Assembly (NCBI GenBank): GCA_003232965.1
Contig: QIKG01000054.1
Coordinates: 1 to 13,306, forward strand
Reading direction: 5' to 3'
Source of the DNA: Oceanospirillales bacterium
Lineage (GTDB): Bacteria > Pseudomonadota > Gammaproteobacteria > Xanthomonadales > SZUA-36
DNA: 13,306 nt
Part shown: positions 6,052 to 13,306 of the stretch, one piece after another
How the letters are laid out: each line of letters begins with the position of its first letter
Position numbering within the stretch: the stretch's first letter is position 1
Notes under the pieces: model-generated
What the model saw: the letters and a program-made list of their open reading frames with translations, nothing else
What the model was told of the DNA's origin: nothing
Databases searched by the model: none
Translations under genes and position numbers: made by a program

Positions 6052-6102
6052 GACTTACCTTGGCAGCTCCACTGCCATCAGAGCTATCAGGAACAAGCAT
6101 TA

Positions 6103-7713
6103 ATGAGCAAGCCCCAGTTAAATGAGAAGTTGCAGCAGGAAGTTGACCGTAGGCGGACTTTCGCAATTATCTCTCACCCCGATGCGGGAAAAACTACCAT
6201 CACCGAAAAATTGCTCCTGTTTGGCGGCGCAATTAAGATGGCGGGTGCGGTTAAATCCAAGCAGGCTGTGCGTCACGCTACTTCCGACTGGATGGCGATG
6301 GAAAAAGAACGCGGTATTTCAGTAACCTCATCAGTTATGCAGTTCGAGTATAAAGAACGGATTGTTAATCTCCTTGATACGCCTGGCCATGCTGATTTTT
6401 CCGAAGACACTTATCGCACGCTGACAGCAGTTGATTCTGCATTAATGGTTATCGATTGCGCCAAGGGTGTTGAAGAAAGAACGGTTAAATTGATGGATGT
6501 CTGTCGCCTGCGTAATACCCCGATAATGACATTTATTAATAAGCTCGATCGTGAGGGCAGGGATCCTATTGAGCTGTTGGATGAAGTGGAATCGGTATTG
6601 AAAATCCGTTGCGCACCGATCACCTGGCCCATCGGCATGGGTTCACGCTTGCGCGGTGTTTATCATGTGCTCGATGATGCGGTTCACCTGTATGAACATA
6701 GCAAAAACTATGAAACCCAGCAGGCAACAATTATAAAAGGACTGGATAACCCACAGCTGGATGAGTTGCTTGGCGATGCTGTTGTCGAGTTACGCGATGA
6801 GTTGGAACTGGTTGTGGGTGCCTCAGAGCCTTTTAATATTGAAGCCTACCTCAATGGTGAGCAAACCCCGGTGTTTTTTGGTTCTGCGGTCAATAATTTC
6901 GGGGTTACGCCATTATTAGATGCTTTTGTTGAATATGCGCCATCGCCCTTATCGAGAGCAACTACTGGACGCGAGGTTGCACCGAAAGAAAAAGCCCTAA
7001 CCGGCTTTGTATTTAAAATTCAGGCGAACATGGATCCGGCACATCGAGATAGAATTGCTTTTATGCGGATTTGCTCGGGTGAGTTTGATAAAAACAAAAA
7101 ACTCCACCATGTTCGGCTGGGTAAAGAAGTTCGGGTCAGTAACGCCTTAACTTTTATGGCCGCCACTCGTGGTGCGGTTGATAAGGCTTATCCCGGAGAT
7201 ATTGTCGGCTTGCATAACCACGGCACAATCGCCATTGGTGATACTTTCAGTGAAGGAGAAAAGCTACAGTTTACCGGCATTCCGAATTTTGCCCCAGAGT
7301 TGTTTCGGCGAGCGCAATTAAAAGATCCTCTGCGTTTAAAACAATTGCAAAAAGGCTTGGAACAATTATCTGAAGAGGGTGCAACTCAGTTTTTTAAACC
7401 CATGATGGGCAATGATTTGGTGCTGGGTGCCATCGGTGTACTGCAGTTCGAAGTGGTGGCCTATCGTTTACAACATGAATATAAAGTGGATGCTGCATTT
7501 GAACAAGTGAATGTGCAGGCTGCGCGTTGGGTGCGCTGTGAAGACAGCAAAATGTTGGCTGATTTTACCCGCCAATTACAAGTGAATCTGGCGAACGACA
7601 GCGCCGGTCAACTGGTTTATCTTGCCCCCAGTCGGATAAACCTGCAGTTAACCATCGAACGCTGGCCGGATATAGAATTTGCGGATACTCGCGAGAATTT
7701 ACTCTTCGCGTGA
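6103..7713 (+). CDS. prfC: Peptide chain release factor 3 (RF3)
   Basis: RF3 is the translational GTPase that recycles RF1 and RF2 from the ribosome after peptide release. GTPase motifs are intact: G1 SHPDAGKTT (24-32), G2 region ERGISVTSS (69-77), G3 DTPGH (92-96) and G4 NKLD (146-149). The 'FAIISHPDAGKTT' and 'KERGISVTSSVMQF' signatures are RF3-like and separate it from EF-G and TypA. Domains II and III follow (GFVFKIQANMDPAHRDRIAF; GAIGVLQFEVVAYRL near the C-terminus). At 536 residues it matches the usual length of about 530. The ATG at 6103 follows an AGGAAC ribosome binding site and gives the expected N-terminus. Its stop codon overlaps the start of the MATE gene, so the two are co-transcribed, though the functions look unrelated. 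Confidence 0.98.
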   Translation: MSKPQLNEKLQQEVDRRRTFAIISHPDAGKTTITEKLLLFGGAIKMAGAVKSKQAVRHATSDWMAMEKERGISVTSSVMQFEYKERIVNLLDTPGHADFSEDTYRTLTAVDSALMVIDCAKGVEERTVKLMDVCRLRNTPIMTFINKLDREGRDPIELLDEVESVLKIRCAPITWPIGMGSRLRGVYHVLDDAVHLYEHSKNYETQQATIIKGLDNPQLDELLGDAVVELRDELELVVGASEPFNIEAYLNGEQTPVFFGSAVNNFGVTPLLDAFVEYAPSPLSRATTGREVAPKEKALTGFVFKIQANMDPAHRDRIAFMRICSGEFDKNKKLHHVRLGKEVRVSNALTFMAATRGAVDKAYPGDIVGLHNHGTIAIGDTFSEGEKLQFTGIPNFAPELFRRAQLKDPLRLKQLQKGLEQLSEEGATQFFKPMMGNDLVLGAIGVLQFEVVAYRLQHEYKVDAAFEQVNVQAARWVRCEDSKMLADFTRQLQVNLANDSAGQLVYLAPSRINLQLTIERWPDIEFADTRENLLFA

Positions 7714-7718
7714 GTATC
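7684..7718 (+). promoter_or_regulatory. Hairpin enclosing the MATE start codon at the prfC junction
   Basis: GATACTC (7684-7690) pairs perfectly with GAGTATC (7712-7718), and GCGA (7691-7694) pairs with TCGC (7706-7709). The two opposing bases GT (7710-7711) form a bulge, so the GTG start of the MATE gene and the TGA stop of prfC sit in the stem. Ribosomes finishing prfC would melt it, fitting coupled translation. It lies within coding sequence, so chance is not excluded. Confidence 0.4.
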
Positions 7719-9068
7719 ACTTTGGCAAAACTGCAGGAATTGACACCGGATAAAGGCCGGCGGAAAACCATTCTTGCCATTGCTCTGCCGATTATCGGCG
7801 GTATGCTTTCGCAAAATGTTCTTAACCTTGTCGATACAGCCATGGTGGGGCATCTGGGCGATGTTGCCCTAGCCGCCGCCGGCTATGGCAGCTTTGCCAG
7901 CTTTATGTCAGCAGCGATTGTTCTGGGTCTTGCGGCAGGCGTGCAGGCATTATCAGCCAGGCGCTTGGGAGAAGGCCGTGAGTCCGAGGCTGCAGTGCCC
8001 TTGAACGGCGGGTTAATGCTGTCGCTACTGTTGGGTGTGCCGCTAAGTTTGGCTTTATATCAGGCGGCCCCGTGGATTATGTCAGTTTTGACACCTGACC
8101 CTGCGGTTGTGGAGTCTGCGGCACCTTATTTGCAAATTCGCTTGTTGGCGATGGTGGCCATCGGCATGAATTTCTGTTTTCGCGGCTATCTCAGTGCGGT
8201 GCATATGACCCGCTATTACCTGATGACGATTGTGACCATGCACCTCATCAATGTAAGCCTTAACTGGGTGCTTATTTTCGGCAACCTGGGCTCGCCGGCC
8301 TATGGCGTTACCGGCGCGGCCATGGCCACCAGTATTTCGCTGGTCATAGGCACGCTGATGTATTTTGTCATCGCCTGGCGAGTCGCCCATGATCATGGCT
8401 TCCTGCATCGGTTGCCGAGTCTGAATACACTTTGGCAGCAGATAAAACTATCCTTGCCCAATTCTTTTCAGCAGCTGATGTTCTCTGCTGGCCTAGTCAT
8501 GCTCTTGTATATACTGGGTCGAATTGGTACGCCGGAAGTAGCCGCCGGCAATGTGTTACTGAATATCATGCTGGTATCTCTGTTGCCGGCCATGGGCCTA
8601 GGCATGGCGACTTCAACACTTGTTGGCAATGCATTGGGTCGAAATGATGTAGCGGATGCGCGTCGTTGGGGCTGGAACGGGGCGATGTTAACCGGAATTT
8701 ATGGGGTAGCAGTGATGCTAATTCTGGCATTAATTGGCCATCCATTCTTAAGTATATTTTTAACCAACCCGGAGACCCTAGAGCTTGCCTACATACCGTT
8801 AATGATTAGCGCCGGGATTATTGCAATCGACTTGATGGGCATGGCCTTGATGAGCGCATTGCTGGGCGCAGGTGACACCATGAACCCGATGCGAATTTCA
8901 ATTATTGGACAGTGGTTATTCTTCCTGCCGCTAGCATGGTTAGTAGGGCCCATCCTCGGTTATGGTCTTCTCGGAGTATGGTTAATTCAGGCAATTTACC
9001 GCCTGGCACAAGCGATAATGTTTATTTACACTTGGCATCGGGGTGAGTGGGGAAAAATTAAAATCTGA
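7710..9068 (+). CDS. MATE family multidrug/cation antiporter
   Basis: MATE proteins export cationic drugs, dyes and metabolites in exchange for Na+ or H+ across the inner membrane. The 452-residue product is hydrophobic throughout, with about twelve membrane segments in two six-helix halves. The first half opens IALPIIGGMLSQNVLNLVDT with AMVGHLG, the typical MATE helix 1. The end of that half carries NWVLIFGNLG with GVTGAAMAT. The second half begins SLPNSFQQLMFSAGLVMLLY, the expected internal repeat. The start is GTG at 7710, the only start near the family N-terminus, overlapping the prfC stop as GTGA with no independent ribosome binding site of note. Expression is probably coupled to prfC. 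Whether it is NorM-like or DinF-like, and its substrate, cannot be told. Confidence 0.95.
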   Translation: MSITLAKLQELTPDKGRRKTILAIALPIIGGMLSQNVLNLVDTAMVGHLGDVALAAAGYGSFASFMSAAIVLGLAAGVQALSARRLGEGRESEAAVPLNGGLMLSLLLGVPLSLALYQAAPWIMSVLTPDPAVVESAAPYLQIRLLAMVAIGMNFCFRGYLSAVHMTRYYLMTIVTMHLINVSLNWVLIFGNLGSPAYGVTGAAMATSISLVIGTLMYFVIAWRVAHDHGFLHRLPSLNTLWQQIKLSLPNSFQQLMFSAGLVMLLYILGRIGTPEVAAGNVLLNIMLVSLLPAMGLGMATSTLVGNALGRNDVADARRWGWNGAMLTGIYGVAVMLILALIGHPFLSIFLTNPETLELAYIPLMISAGIIAIDLMGMALMSALLGAGDTMNPMRISIIGQWLFFLPLAWLVGPILGYGLLGVWLIQAIYRLAQAIMFIYTWHRGEWGKIKI

Positions 9069-9123
9069 GCCGGGGCTTAAGCTTGAAATTATCCATGTCA
9101 CTGACAATTGAAAGCAGCCAGAT

Positions 9124-9152
9124 ATGACGAAGGTGCCTACAACCTGTAGAAT
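9124..9152 (+). promoter_or_regulatory. Promoter candidate for the nucleoside transporter
   Basis: ATGACG (9124-9129, 4 of 6 -35 matches), a 17-base spacer and TAGAAT (9147-9152, 5 of 6 -10 matches) place the RNA start near 9159, about 27 bases before the ATG. The GGGGAG ribosome binding site (9173-9178) lies in that leader. Confidence 0.45.
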
Positions 9153-9185
9153 GCCTGCAACAACAACGATCCGGGGAGTATTATT

Positions 9186-10463
9186 ATGCTTGGGAGCATA
9201 GGTTTTGGACTGTTTGGCCTGACTGTACTTATCAGTATCGGTGTGGCCTTTTCTAATAATCGCAAAAAAATAGACTGGCGCCTAGTGGCTGCTGGTTTAT
9301 CACTGCAATTAATTTTTGCCCTGATTGTGCTCCTTACCGAAACTGGTCAGGCTGTGTTTGAGTCTATTTCCAGGGTGTTTGTCACCGTTCTTGGTTTCTC
9401 CACGAAGGGAGCTGAGTTTATTTTTGGCGACCTTGCCCGTTACGATGGCAATCTTGGCTTTATTTTCGCCTTCCAAGTACTCCCGACCATTATCTTTTTC
9501 GCCTCTTTAATGGCGGTGCTCTACCATATTGGGTTTATGCAAAAAGTGGTAAAAGGCATGGCCTGGATCATGTATAAAACCATGAAGGTTTCCGGCTCCG
9601 AATCCCTGTCTATTGCCGCAAATGTTTTTGTTGGCCAGACCGAAGCACCATTGGTAGTCCGGCCTTATATTTCCAAAATGACCCAATCGGAACTATTAAC
9701 CATGATGGTTGGTGGTATGGCAACGATTGCCGGTGGTGTATTGGCAGCCTATGTTGCCATGCTCGGTGGCGGTGATGAAGCCCAGCGATTATTCTTCGCC
9801 AAACACTTGCTTTCCGCCAGCATCATGGCAGCGCCGGCAACTATCGTGATGGCAAAAATCTTAATTCCAGAAACCGAAGTGAGTGTTACCCGGGGTGATA
9901 TTCGCGTGCATGTGGAAAAAACCTCAACCAATGTGATTGAAGCGGCAGCTAACGGGGCATCGGATGGCGTCAAGCTGGCACTGAATGTTGGCGGCATGCT
10001 GATGGCTTTCCTCGCCTTGATAGCAATGGTTGACTATCCACTGGGTTGGCTAGGCGAGATTTCCGGTATTGCAGAGGCTACAGGGCAACCACTGAGCCTT
10101 TCGTGGATACTAGGGATGTTGCTAGCACCAATTGCCTGGGTGATCGGTGTGCCCTGGCAGGATGCCGCGACTGTTGGCAGTTTGATTGGTGAGAAAGTTG
10201 TTGCCAATGAATTCGTCGCTTACGCTCACCTTAAAGAAATCCAGTCAACGATGAGCGATCATGCTGTACTGATTTCAACTTATGCCTTATGTGGGTTTGC
10301 GAATTTTTCATCGATTGCTATTCAAATTGGCGGCATCGGTGGCTTAGCTCCAGATCGTCGTGCTGACTTGGCGCGCTATGGTTTACGCGCAGTTCTCGGC
10401 GGTACGCTGGTGACCTTAATGACAGCCACAATAGCTGGAGTACTTACCAAGCTTGCAGGCTGA
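9186..10463 (+). CDS. NupC/CNT family concentrative nucleoside transporter
   Basis: CNT proteins import nucleosides across the inner membrane with Na+ or H+. The signature substrate-site motif GQTEAPLVVRPYI is at residues 150-162, followed by the glycine-rich MVGGMATIAGGVLAAYVAML. The second-half motifs are also present: GEKVVANEFVAYAHL, and CGFANFSSIAIQIGGIG, which carries the Asn and Ser that contact the ribose in structurally known members. The 425-residue length is normal. The ATG at 9186 has a strong GGGGAG ribosome binding site. A 117-base gap with a promoter candidate separates it from the MATE gene, so it is probably its own transcription unit. No purine- or pyrimidine-salvage gene is adjacent, so substrate preference is open. 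Confidence 0.96.
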   Translation: MLGSIGFGLFGLTVLISIGVAFSNNRKKIDWRLVAAGLSLQLIFALIVLLTETGQAVFESISRVFVTVLGFSTKGAEFIFGDLARYDGNLGFIFAFQVLPTIIFFASLMAVLYHIGFMQKVVKGMAWIMYKTMKVSGSESLSIAANVFVGQTEAPLVVRPYISKMTQSELLTMMVGGMATIAGGVLAAYVAMLGGGDEAQRLFFAKHLLSASIMAAPATIVMAKILIPETEVSVTRGDIRVHVEKTSTNVIEAAANGASDGVKLALNVGGMLMAFLALIAMVDYPLGWLGEISGIAEATGQPLSLSWILGMLLAPIAWVIGVPWQDAATVGSLIGEKVVANEFVAYAHLKEIQSTMSDHAVLISTYALCGFANFSSIAIQIGGIGGLAPDRRADLARYGLRAVLGGTLVTLMTATIAGVLTKLAG

Positions 10464-10521
10464 TACAGCGTAATTTGTTTGGGTTAGCACAGCTTTACAT
10501 GTGTATTAAAACCGTATACAG

Positions 10522-10551
10522 TTGCTAGAGGACAGTGATTACTGATATGAT
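10522..10551 (+). promoter_or_regulatory. Promoter candidate for the lipoprotein-acyltransferase operon
   Basis: TTGCTA (10522-10527, 4 of 6), an 18-base spacer and TATGAT (10546-10551, 5 of 6) form a reasonable sigma-70 promoter. The RNA would start near 10558, leaving a short leader with GGGAGCGGGG before the ATG at 10576. Confidence 0.45.
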
Positions 10552-10575
10552 TTGCTTACCGTATGGGAGCGGGGC

Positions 10576-10926
10576 ATGATTAAAACACAAAACTCCAGCA
10601 AGGGAATCAAGAATATACCGCAGCTACTTTCGGTCGCTGTACTAGCAATGGGATTGTCGGCCTGTAGCGAACCGACCGGCATGGACGCAGCTTTTTCAAG
10701 TGCCACTAGCCCAATTTACGAAGAGTCGATGAAGGCACTTGAAGACCAGATAACTGCCTCTCAATATCGGCAGTTAAAACGCGCGATTAATTATCTCAAT
10801 ATGAATTCAACCCAGTATTCCTCACTTGAGGATTTCCGCAAAAGTTTGGATGGCAGCAGTGCTACCAAAATTATAAAGCGAGCAGATGCATTAAGAGCTT
10901 CAAAACAAAAAGCGGCGGCGGGTTAA
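10576..10926 (+). CDS. Small lipoprotein, DUF6694-like, 116 aa
   Basis: A lipoprotein signal peptide is clear: basic N-terminus, hydrophobic LLSVAVLAMG and lipobox LSAC with Cys30. Ser follows the cysteine, so Lol sorting to the outer membrane is expected. The mature part of about 87 residues is helical and charged (SPIYEESMKALEDQITASQY, RQLKRAINYLNMN, FRKSLDGSSATKIIKRADAL). Its order, with a Ser-led helix, an 'Al..L' helix and then 'l.G.t..eIi..A', resembles DUF6694 lipoproteins, whose function is unknown. I chose ATG 10576 over an upstream TTG at 10552 because it has a strong GGGAGCGGGG ribosome binding site and gives a normal signal peptide. The next gene begins 28 bases downstream on the same strand, so an operon is likely and a shared envelope-lipid role is possible but inferred. 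Confidence 0.75.
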   Translation: MIKTQNSSKGIKNIPQLLSVAVLAMGLSACSEPTGMDAAFSSATSPIYEESMKALEDQITASQYRQLKRAINYLNMNSTQYSSLEDFRKSLDGSSATKIIKRADALRASKQKAAAG

Positions 10927-10954
10927 TATCTATCCGGGGAAGTGGCTGTAATTC

Positions 10955-12835
10955 ATGAGTGACCACTCTCAGTTCAAACTACTGGGCAGGCGGCGCTTTG
11001 CACCGTTTTTTATTACCCAGTCTCTGGGTGCCTTCAATGACAATATATTCAAGAACGGCCTGGCAGCGTTAATCGTTTTTCGCTCCGCCGAGCTGATATC
11101 TTTGAATACAGACCAGCTGGTTAACCTCAGTGCTATGCTTTTCATCTTACCGTTCTTTCTTTTCTCGGCTTTGTTTGGGCAGTTTGCCGATAAATTTGAA
11201 AAATCACGCCAAATCCGACTGATCAAACTGTTTGAAATTATTATTATGGTGCTAGCGACTGTCGGGTTTTATTACGACTCGTGGCCCTTGCTGCTTGGCG
11301 TTCTTTTTTTGTTAGGGTTTCAGTCGACTACTTTCGGGCCGATTAAATACGGTATGCTACCGCAAATTTTACATCCTAAGGAATTGGTCGGAGGGAACGC
11401 ACTCACTGAAACGGGAACTTTTGTGGCCATCCTAGCAGGTACCATACTGGGCCCTCAGCTCGCGGGAGTGGAAGCCGATTGGCCAGTGTGGGTGGCTGCC
11501 GCCTGTTTGCTGGTTGCGGTAGCCGGCTGGTTGGCAAGTCGAGCCATACCGATGATTCCGGCTACTGCCCCGGAACTAAAAATCAATTGGAATATATTTA
11601 CTGAATCGGTGCGTAACCTAGCTTATCTCAGGCAACACCGAGTGGTGTTGAACAGCGTATTGGGGATTTCCTGGTTTTGGTTTTTCGGTGCAACCTTCCT
11701 AGTGCAGATTCCCAGTTATACCTACAATCTGCTCGGTGGCGATAAAAATCTGATGTCATTTTTATTGGGTTTGTTCATCATCGGTATATCAGTGGGGTCT
11801 TTGCTGTGTGAAAGGCTTTCCCGCAACAAAATAGAAATTGGTCTGGTGCCCTTAGGCAGCCTGGGGTTGACAATATTCGGCATTGACCTTTATTTTGCTA
11901 GCCCGGAGACGGTTCAGCAGGTGGTCAATATCAGCGGATTCTTTGCCCTTGAGCACAGTGGGCGTATAGTTTTTGATCTGATTATGATTGGTGTTTTTGG
12001 AGGCTTTTATACCGTACCCCTGTATGCACTGATACAGCAACGAACCCCGGCTGAGTTTCGCTCCCGGGTGATAGCGGGAAATAATATTATTAATGCCTTG
12101 CTGATGGTGCTTTCGGCAGCAATGGCAATGATATTACTGGGTAATATGGGCTTTAGCATTCCCGAGCTTTTCCTAGTGACAGCAGTTTTGAATATTCTGG
12201 TTGGTGCTTATATTTTCACTGTGGTACCGGAGTTCTTTATGCGCTTCGTTGTCTGGATGATGATGAAGAGCATTTATCGTATTAAAGTTGTGGGTCTTGA
12301 AAATATTCCGGAAGAAGGTGGTGTGATCGTGGCTTCAAATCATGTTAGCTTTATTGATCCCTTATTACTGGGTGGCATTATTACCCGGCCACTGCGCTAT
12401 GCCATGTATTACAAAATCTATGAGTTCCCGGGCTTGCGTTGGTTGTTTAAGGCGGCAAAAGCTTTTCCTATTGCGAGCAAGAAGGAAGACCCTGAAATTT
12501 TGAGTGCTGCGTACCGGCGAATGCATGAAATTTTGGATGAAGGTGAGGTGTTAGGGATATTTCCAGAGGGTCTTATAACCTATGATGGAAGTATCAATCC
12601 TTTTAGGAAAGGGGTTGAAAAACTGGTTCGGGAAAACCCGGTTCCGGTGGTTCCAGTAGCCATCTGTAATCTCTGGGGCAGTATGTTTTCACGCAAGGAC
12701 AAAGGGCTAAAACGCCGCCCGCGTAAGTTCTGGCAAAAAATCGAAGTGATTATCGGTACGCCAATCCCTGCAGATGAAGTGACTTCAGAGCGAATTGAGG
12801 CTGAGGTGCGGAAACTGCGCGGGGATGCCTGCTAA
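10955..12835 (+). CDS. MFS (LplT-like) transporter fused to a PlsC acyltransferase
   Basis: Residues 1-430 are a twelve-helix MFS transporter of the LplT type (FFITQSLGAFNDNIFKNGLA at 18-37; FGPIKYGMLPQILHPKELVG at 127-146). LplT relatives flip lysophospholipids across the inner membrane. Residues 440-626 are a lysophosphatidate-type acyltransferase: NHVSFID (462-468) has the HxxxxD catalytic pair His463 and Asp468, and FPEG is at 536-539. The fusion suggests uptake of a lysophospholipid on one side and re-acylation on the other. In larger relatives (about 1,100 residues) an acyl-ACP synthetase domain follows; here the protein stops after PlsC, so the acyl donor must be supplied elsewhere. 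A GGGGAAG lies a little far before the ATG. It is probably co-transcribed with the upstream lipoprotein and ends 9 bases from a convergent gene. Confidence 0.93.
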   Translation: MSDHSQFKLLGRRRFAPFFITQSLGAFNDNIFKNGLAALIVFRSAELISLNTDQLVNLSAMLFILPFFLFSALFGQFADKFEKSRQIRLIKLFEIIIMVLATVGFYYDSWPLLLGVLFLLGFQSTTFGPIKYGMLPQILHPKELVGGNALTETGTFVAILAGTILGPQLAGVEADWPVWVAAACLLVAVAGWLASRAIPMIPATAPELKINWNIFTESVRNLAYLRQHRVVLNSVLGISWFWFFGATFLVQIPSYTYNLLGGDKNLMSFLLGLFIIGISVGSLLCERLSRNKIEIGLVPLGSLGLTIFGIDLYFASPETVQQVVNISGFFALEHSGRIVFDLIMIGVFGGFYTVPLYALIQQRTPAEFRSRVIAGNNIINALLMVLSAAMAMILLGNMGFSIPELFLVTAVLNILVGAYIFTVVPEFFMRFVVWMMMKSIYRIKVVGLENIPEEGGVIVASNHVSFIDPLLLGGIITRPLRYAMYYKIYEFPGLRWLFKAAKAFPIASKKEDPEILSAAYRRMHEILDEGEVLGIFPEGLITYDGSINPFRKGVEKLVRENPVPVVPVAICNLWGSMFSRKDKGLKRRPRKFWQKIEVIIGTPIPADEVTSERIEAEVRKLRGDAC

Positions 12836-12844
12836 AAACACAGC

Positions 12845-13306
12845 TTACTTTGTCGCCAGTAAAATTAATCGGTCTGAGTCGAGGTCATACTCGCTGCCGT
12901 CGAGATCACCAAAAACTTGCACTGTAGAAAATCCAGCCGTCAATAATCTGTCCTGCAACTCAACCGCAGTGTAAATATTAAGACTAAAACTCGCCCTGAA
13001 GACTTTGTCCCTAGACACCAGCGTCCACTCATTATCTAGCCGGCTGAGGTTATCCAGCAAAATAGGCTGTTCTATCAATAACTCTGTCGGGCTTATTTCA
13101 CGAGTGAGTAGGGGTTCGTAATTGTGAATGATATATTCTTTGCCGGCGACATCGAGAAGAAATTTGCCGCCGGTAGTGAGTGATTGATAAACATTATCGA
13201 GCACTTTTTGATCATCGCCTAGGGTTTCAAAATAACCGAATGATGTCCACATGCTCAAGATCAGATCAAAGCTTGCCGGGCGAATAAACTCGCGCATATC
13301 AGCTTT
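12845..13306 (-). CDS. Class I SAM-dependent methyltransferase, C-terminal part
   Basis: The minus-strand frame is open through the window edge (KAD precedes the first internal Met), so 153 C-terminal residues are present and the SAM-binding glycine loop is outside. The later methyltransferase motifs are visible: FDLILSMWTSFGYFE (motif IV region), VYQSLTTGGKFLLDV (post-motif), and a C-terminal FSLNIYTAVELQDRLLTAGF with VFGDLDGSEYDLDSDRLILL. This C-terminus ('lYt..EL...L..AGF..v...GdldG..y...S.Rlil.a.K') is typical of a widespread small-molecule-type methyltransferase family with unknown substrates. It converges on the acyltransferase gene with only 9 bases between the stops and no visible terminator. 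Confidence 0.88.
   Translation of the reverse strand, partial: KADMREFIRPASFDLILSMWTSFGYFETLGDDQKVLDNVYQSLTTGGKFLLDVAGKEYIIHNYEPLLTREISPTELLIEQPILLDNLSRLDNEWTLVSRDKVFRASFSLNIYTAVELQDRLLTAGFSTVQVFGDLDGSEYDLDSDRLILLATK

Larger units (their letters stand above)
5559..6102. other. Long gap before prfC, no assigned gene
   Basis: These 544 bases contain no supported gene. One plus-strand frame, open from 5867 to the TAG at 6011, reads coding-like (AVAHAIDSTAKQKLTVEPKG, then ATHVFYFTVKLISHTSYRAP) but lacks a start codon and a recognised family, so it is at most a fragment. The first 250 bases are AT-rich and featureless apart from small palindromes. The end holds the prfC promoter region. Confidence 0.45.

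Noticed and set aside
8082..8408. 108-codon minus-strand ORF inside the MATE gene
   Set aside because: It is rich in His and Gln and reads as the antisense shadow of a hydrophobic membrane protein.
1..13306. CRISPR array, rRNA or complete tRNA genes
   Set aside because: No regularly spaced repeats and no recognisable rRNA or tRNA sequence were seen on either strand.

Overview
The window reads as a chromosomal segment from a gammaproteobacterium. The case rests on a class-typical release factor 3 gene (prfC), a NupC-type nucleoside transporter, an LplT/Aas-like transporter-acyltransferase fusion and a MATE exporter. I cannot assign a genus from the sequence alone. Base composition is uneven. 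The right half (about 6.1-13.3 kb) is dense, moderate in GC and core-like. The left-centre (about 0.6-6.0 kb) is AT-rich, loosely packed and full of broken or unassignable pieces, like an accessory or decaying region.

Left edge (1-629, minus strand): two overlapping genes of unknown function, the first cut by the window end. The second encodes a 179-residue protein with one N-terminal membrane anchor. Next come about 320 noncoding bases holding a 48-base inverted repeat. After that is the broken 5' end of a PLP-dependent trans-sulfuration enzyme gene (an O-acetylhomoserine sulfhydrylase or methionine gamma-lyase type), with an early stop, a small deletion with frame change, and loss of the 3' two thirds.

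Accessory stretch (1.3-6.1 kb): an AT-rich AAA ATPase of the DUF4143 family, then about 1.1 kb with no intact large gene. That gap holds a 22-codon lipoprotein-like peptide, a 33-codon hydrophobic ORF behind a tandem direct repeat, and possible transposon scars. It is followed by a 93-residue charged helical protein of unknown function, a short GC-rich patch with two mutually exclusive hairpins, and an M48 metalloprotease whose N-terminus looks shortened. A 544-base gap then leads to prfC.

Core-like stretch (6.1-13.3 kb): prfC and a MATE exporter overlap by 4 bases (GTGA), and the MATE start lies inside a predicted hairpin, so the two are probably translationally coupled. Then come a CNT nucleoside transporter with its own promoter, a small outer-membrane-type lipoprotein (DUF6694-like) and a 626-residue fusion of an MFS/LplT-like transporter with a PlsC acyltransferase. 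The last two probably form an operon for lysophospholipid uptake and re-acylation. A convergent, partial SAM-dependent methyltransferase gene runs off the right end.

I do not see a clearly new multi-gene system. The most unusual points are the M48 leader structure, the hairpin at the prfC-MATE junction, the small-ORF cluster at 3.2-4.2 kb, and the transporter-acyltransferase fusion that lacks the usual ligase domain.
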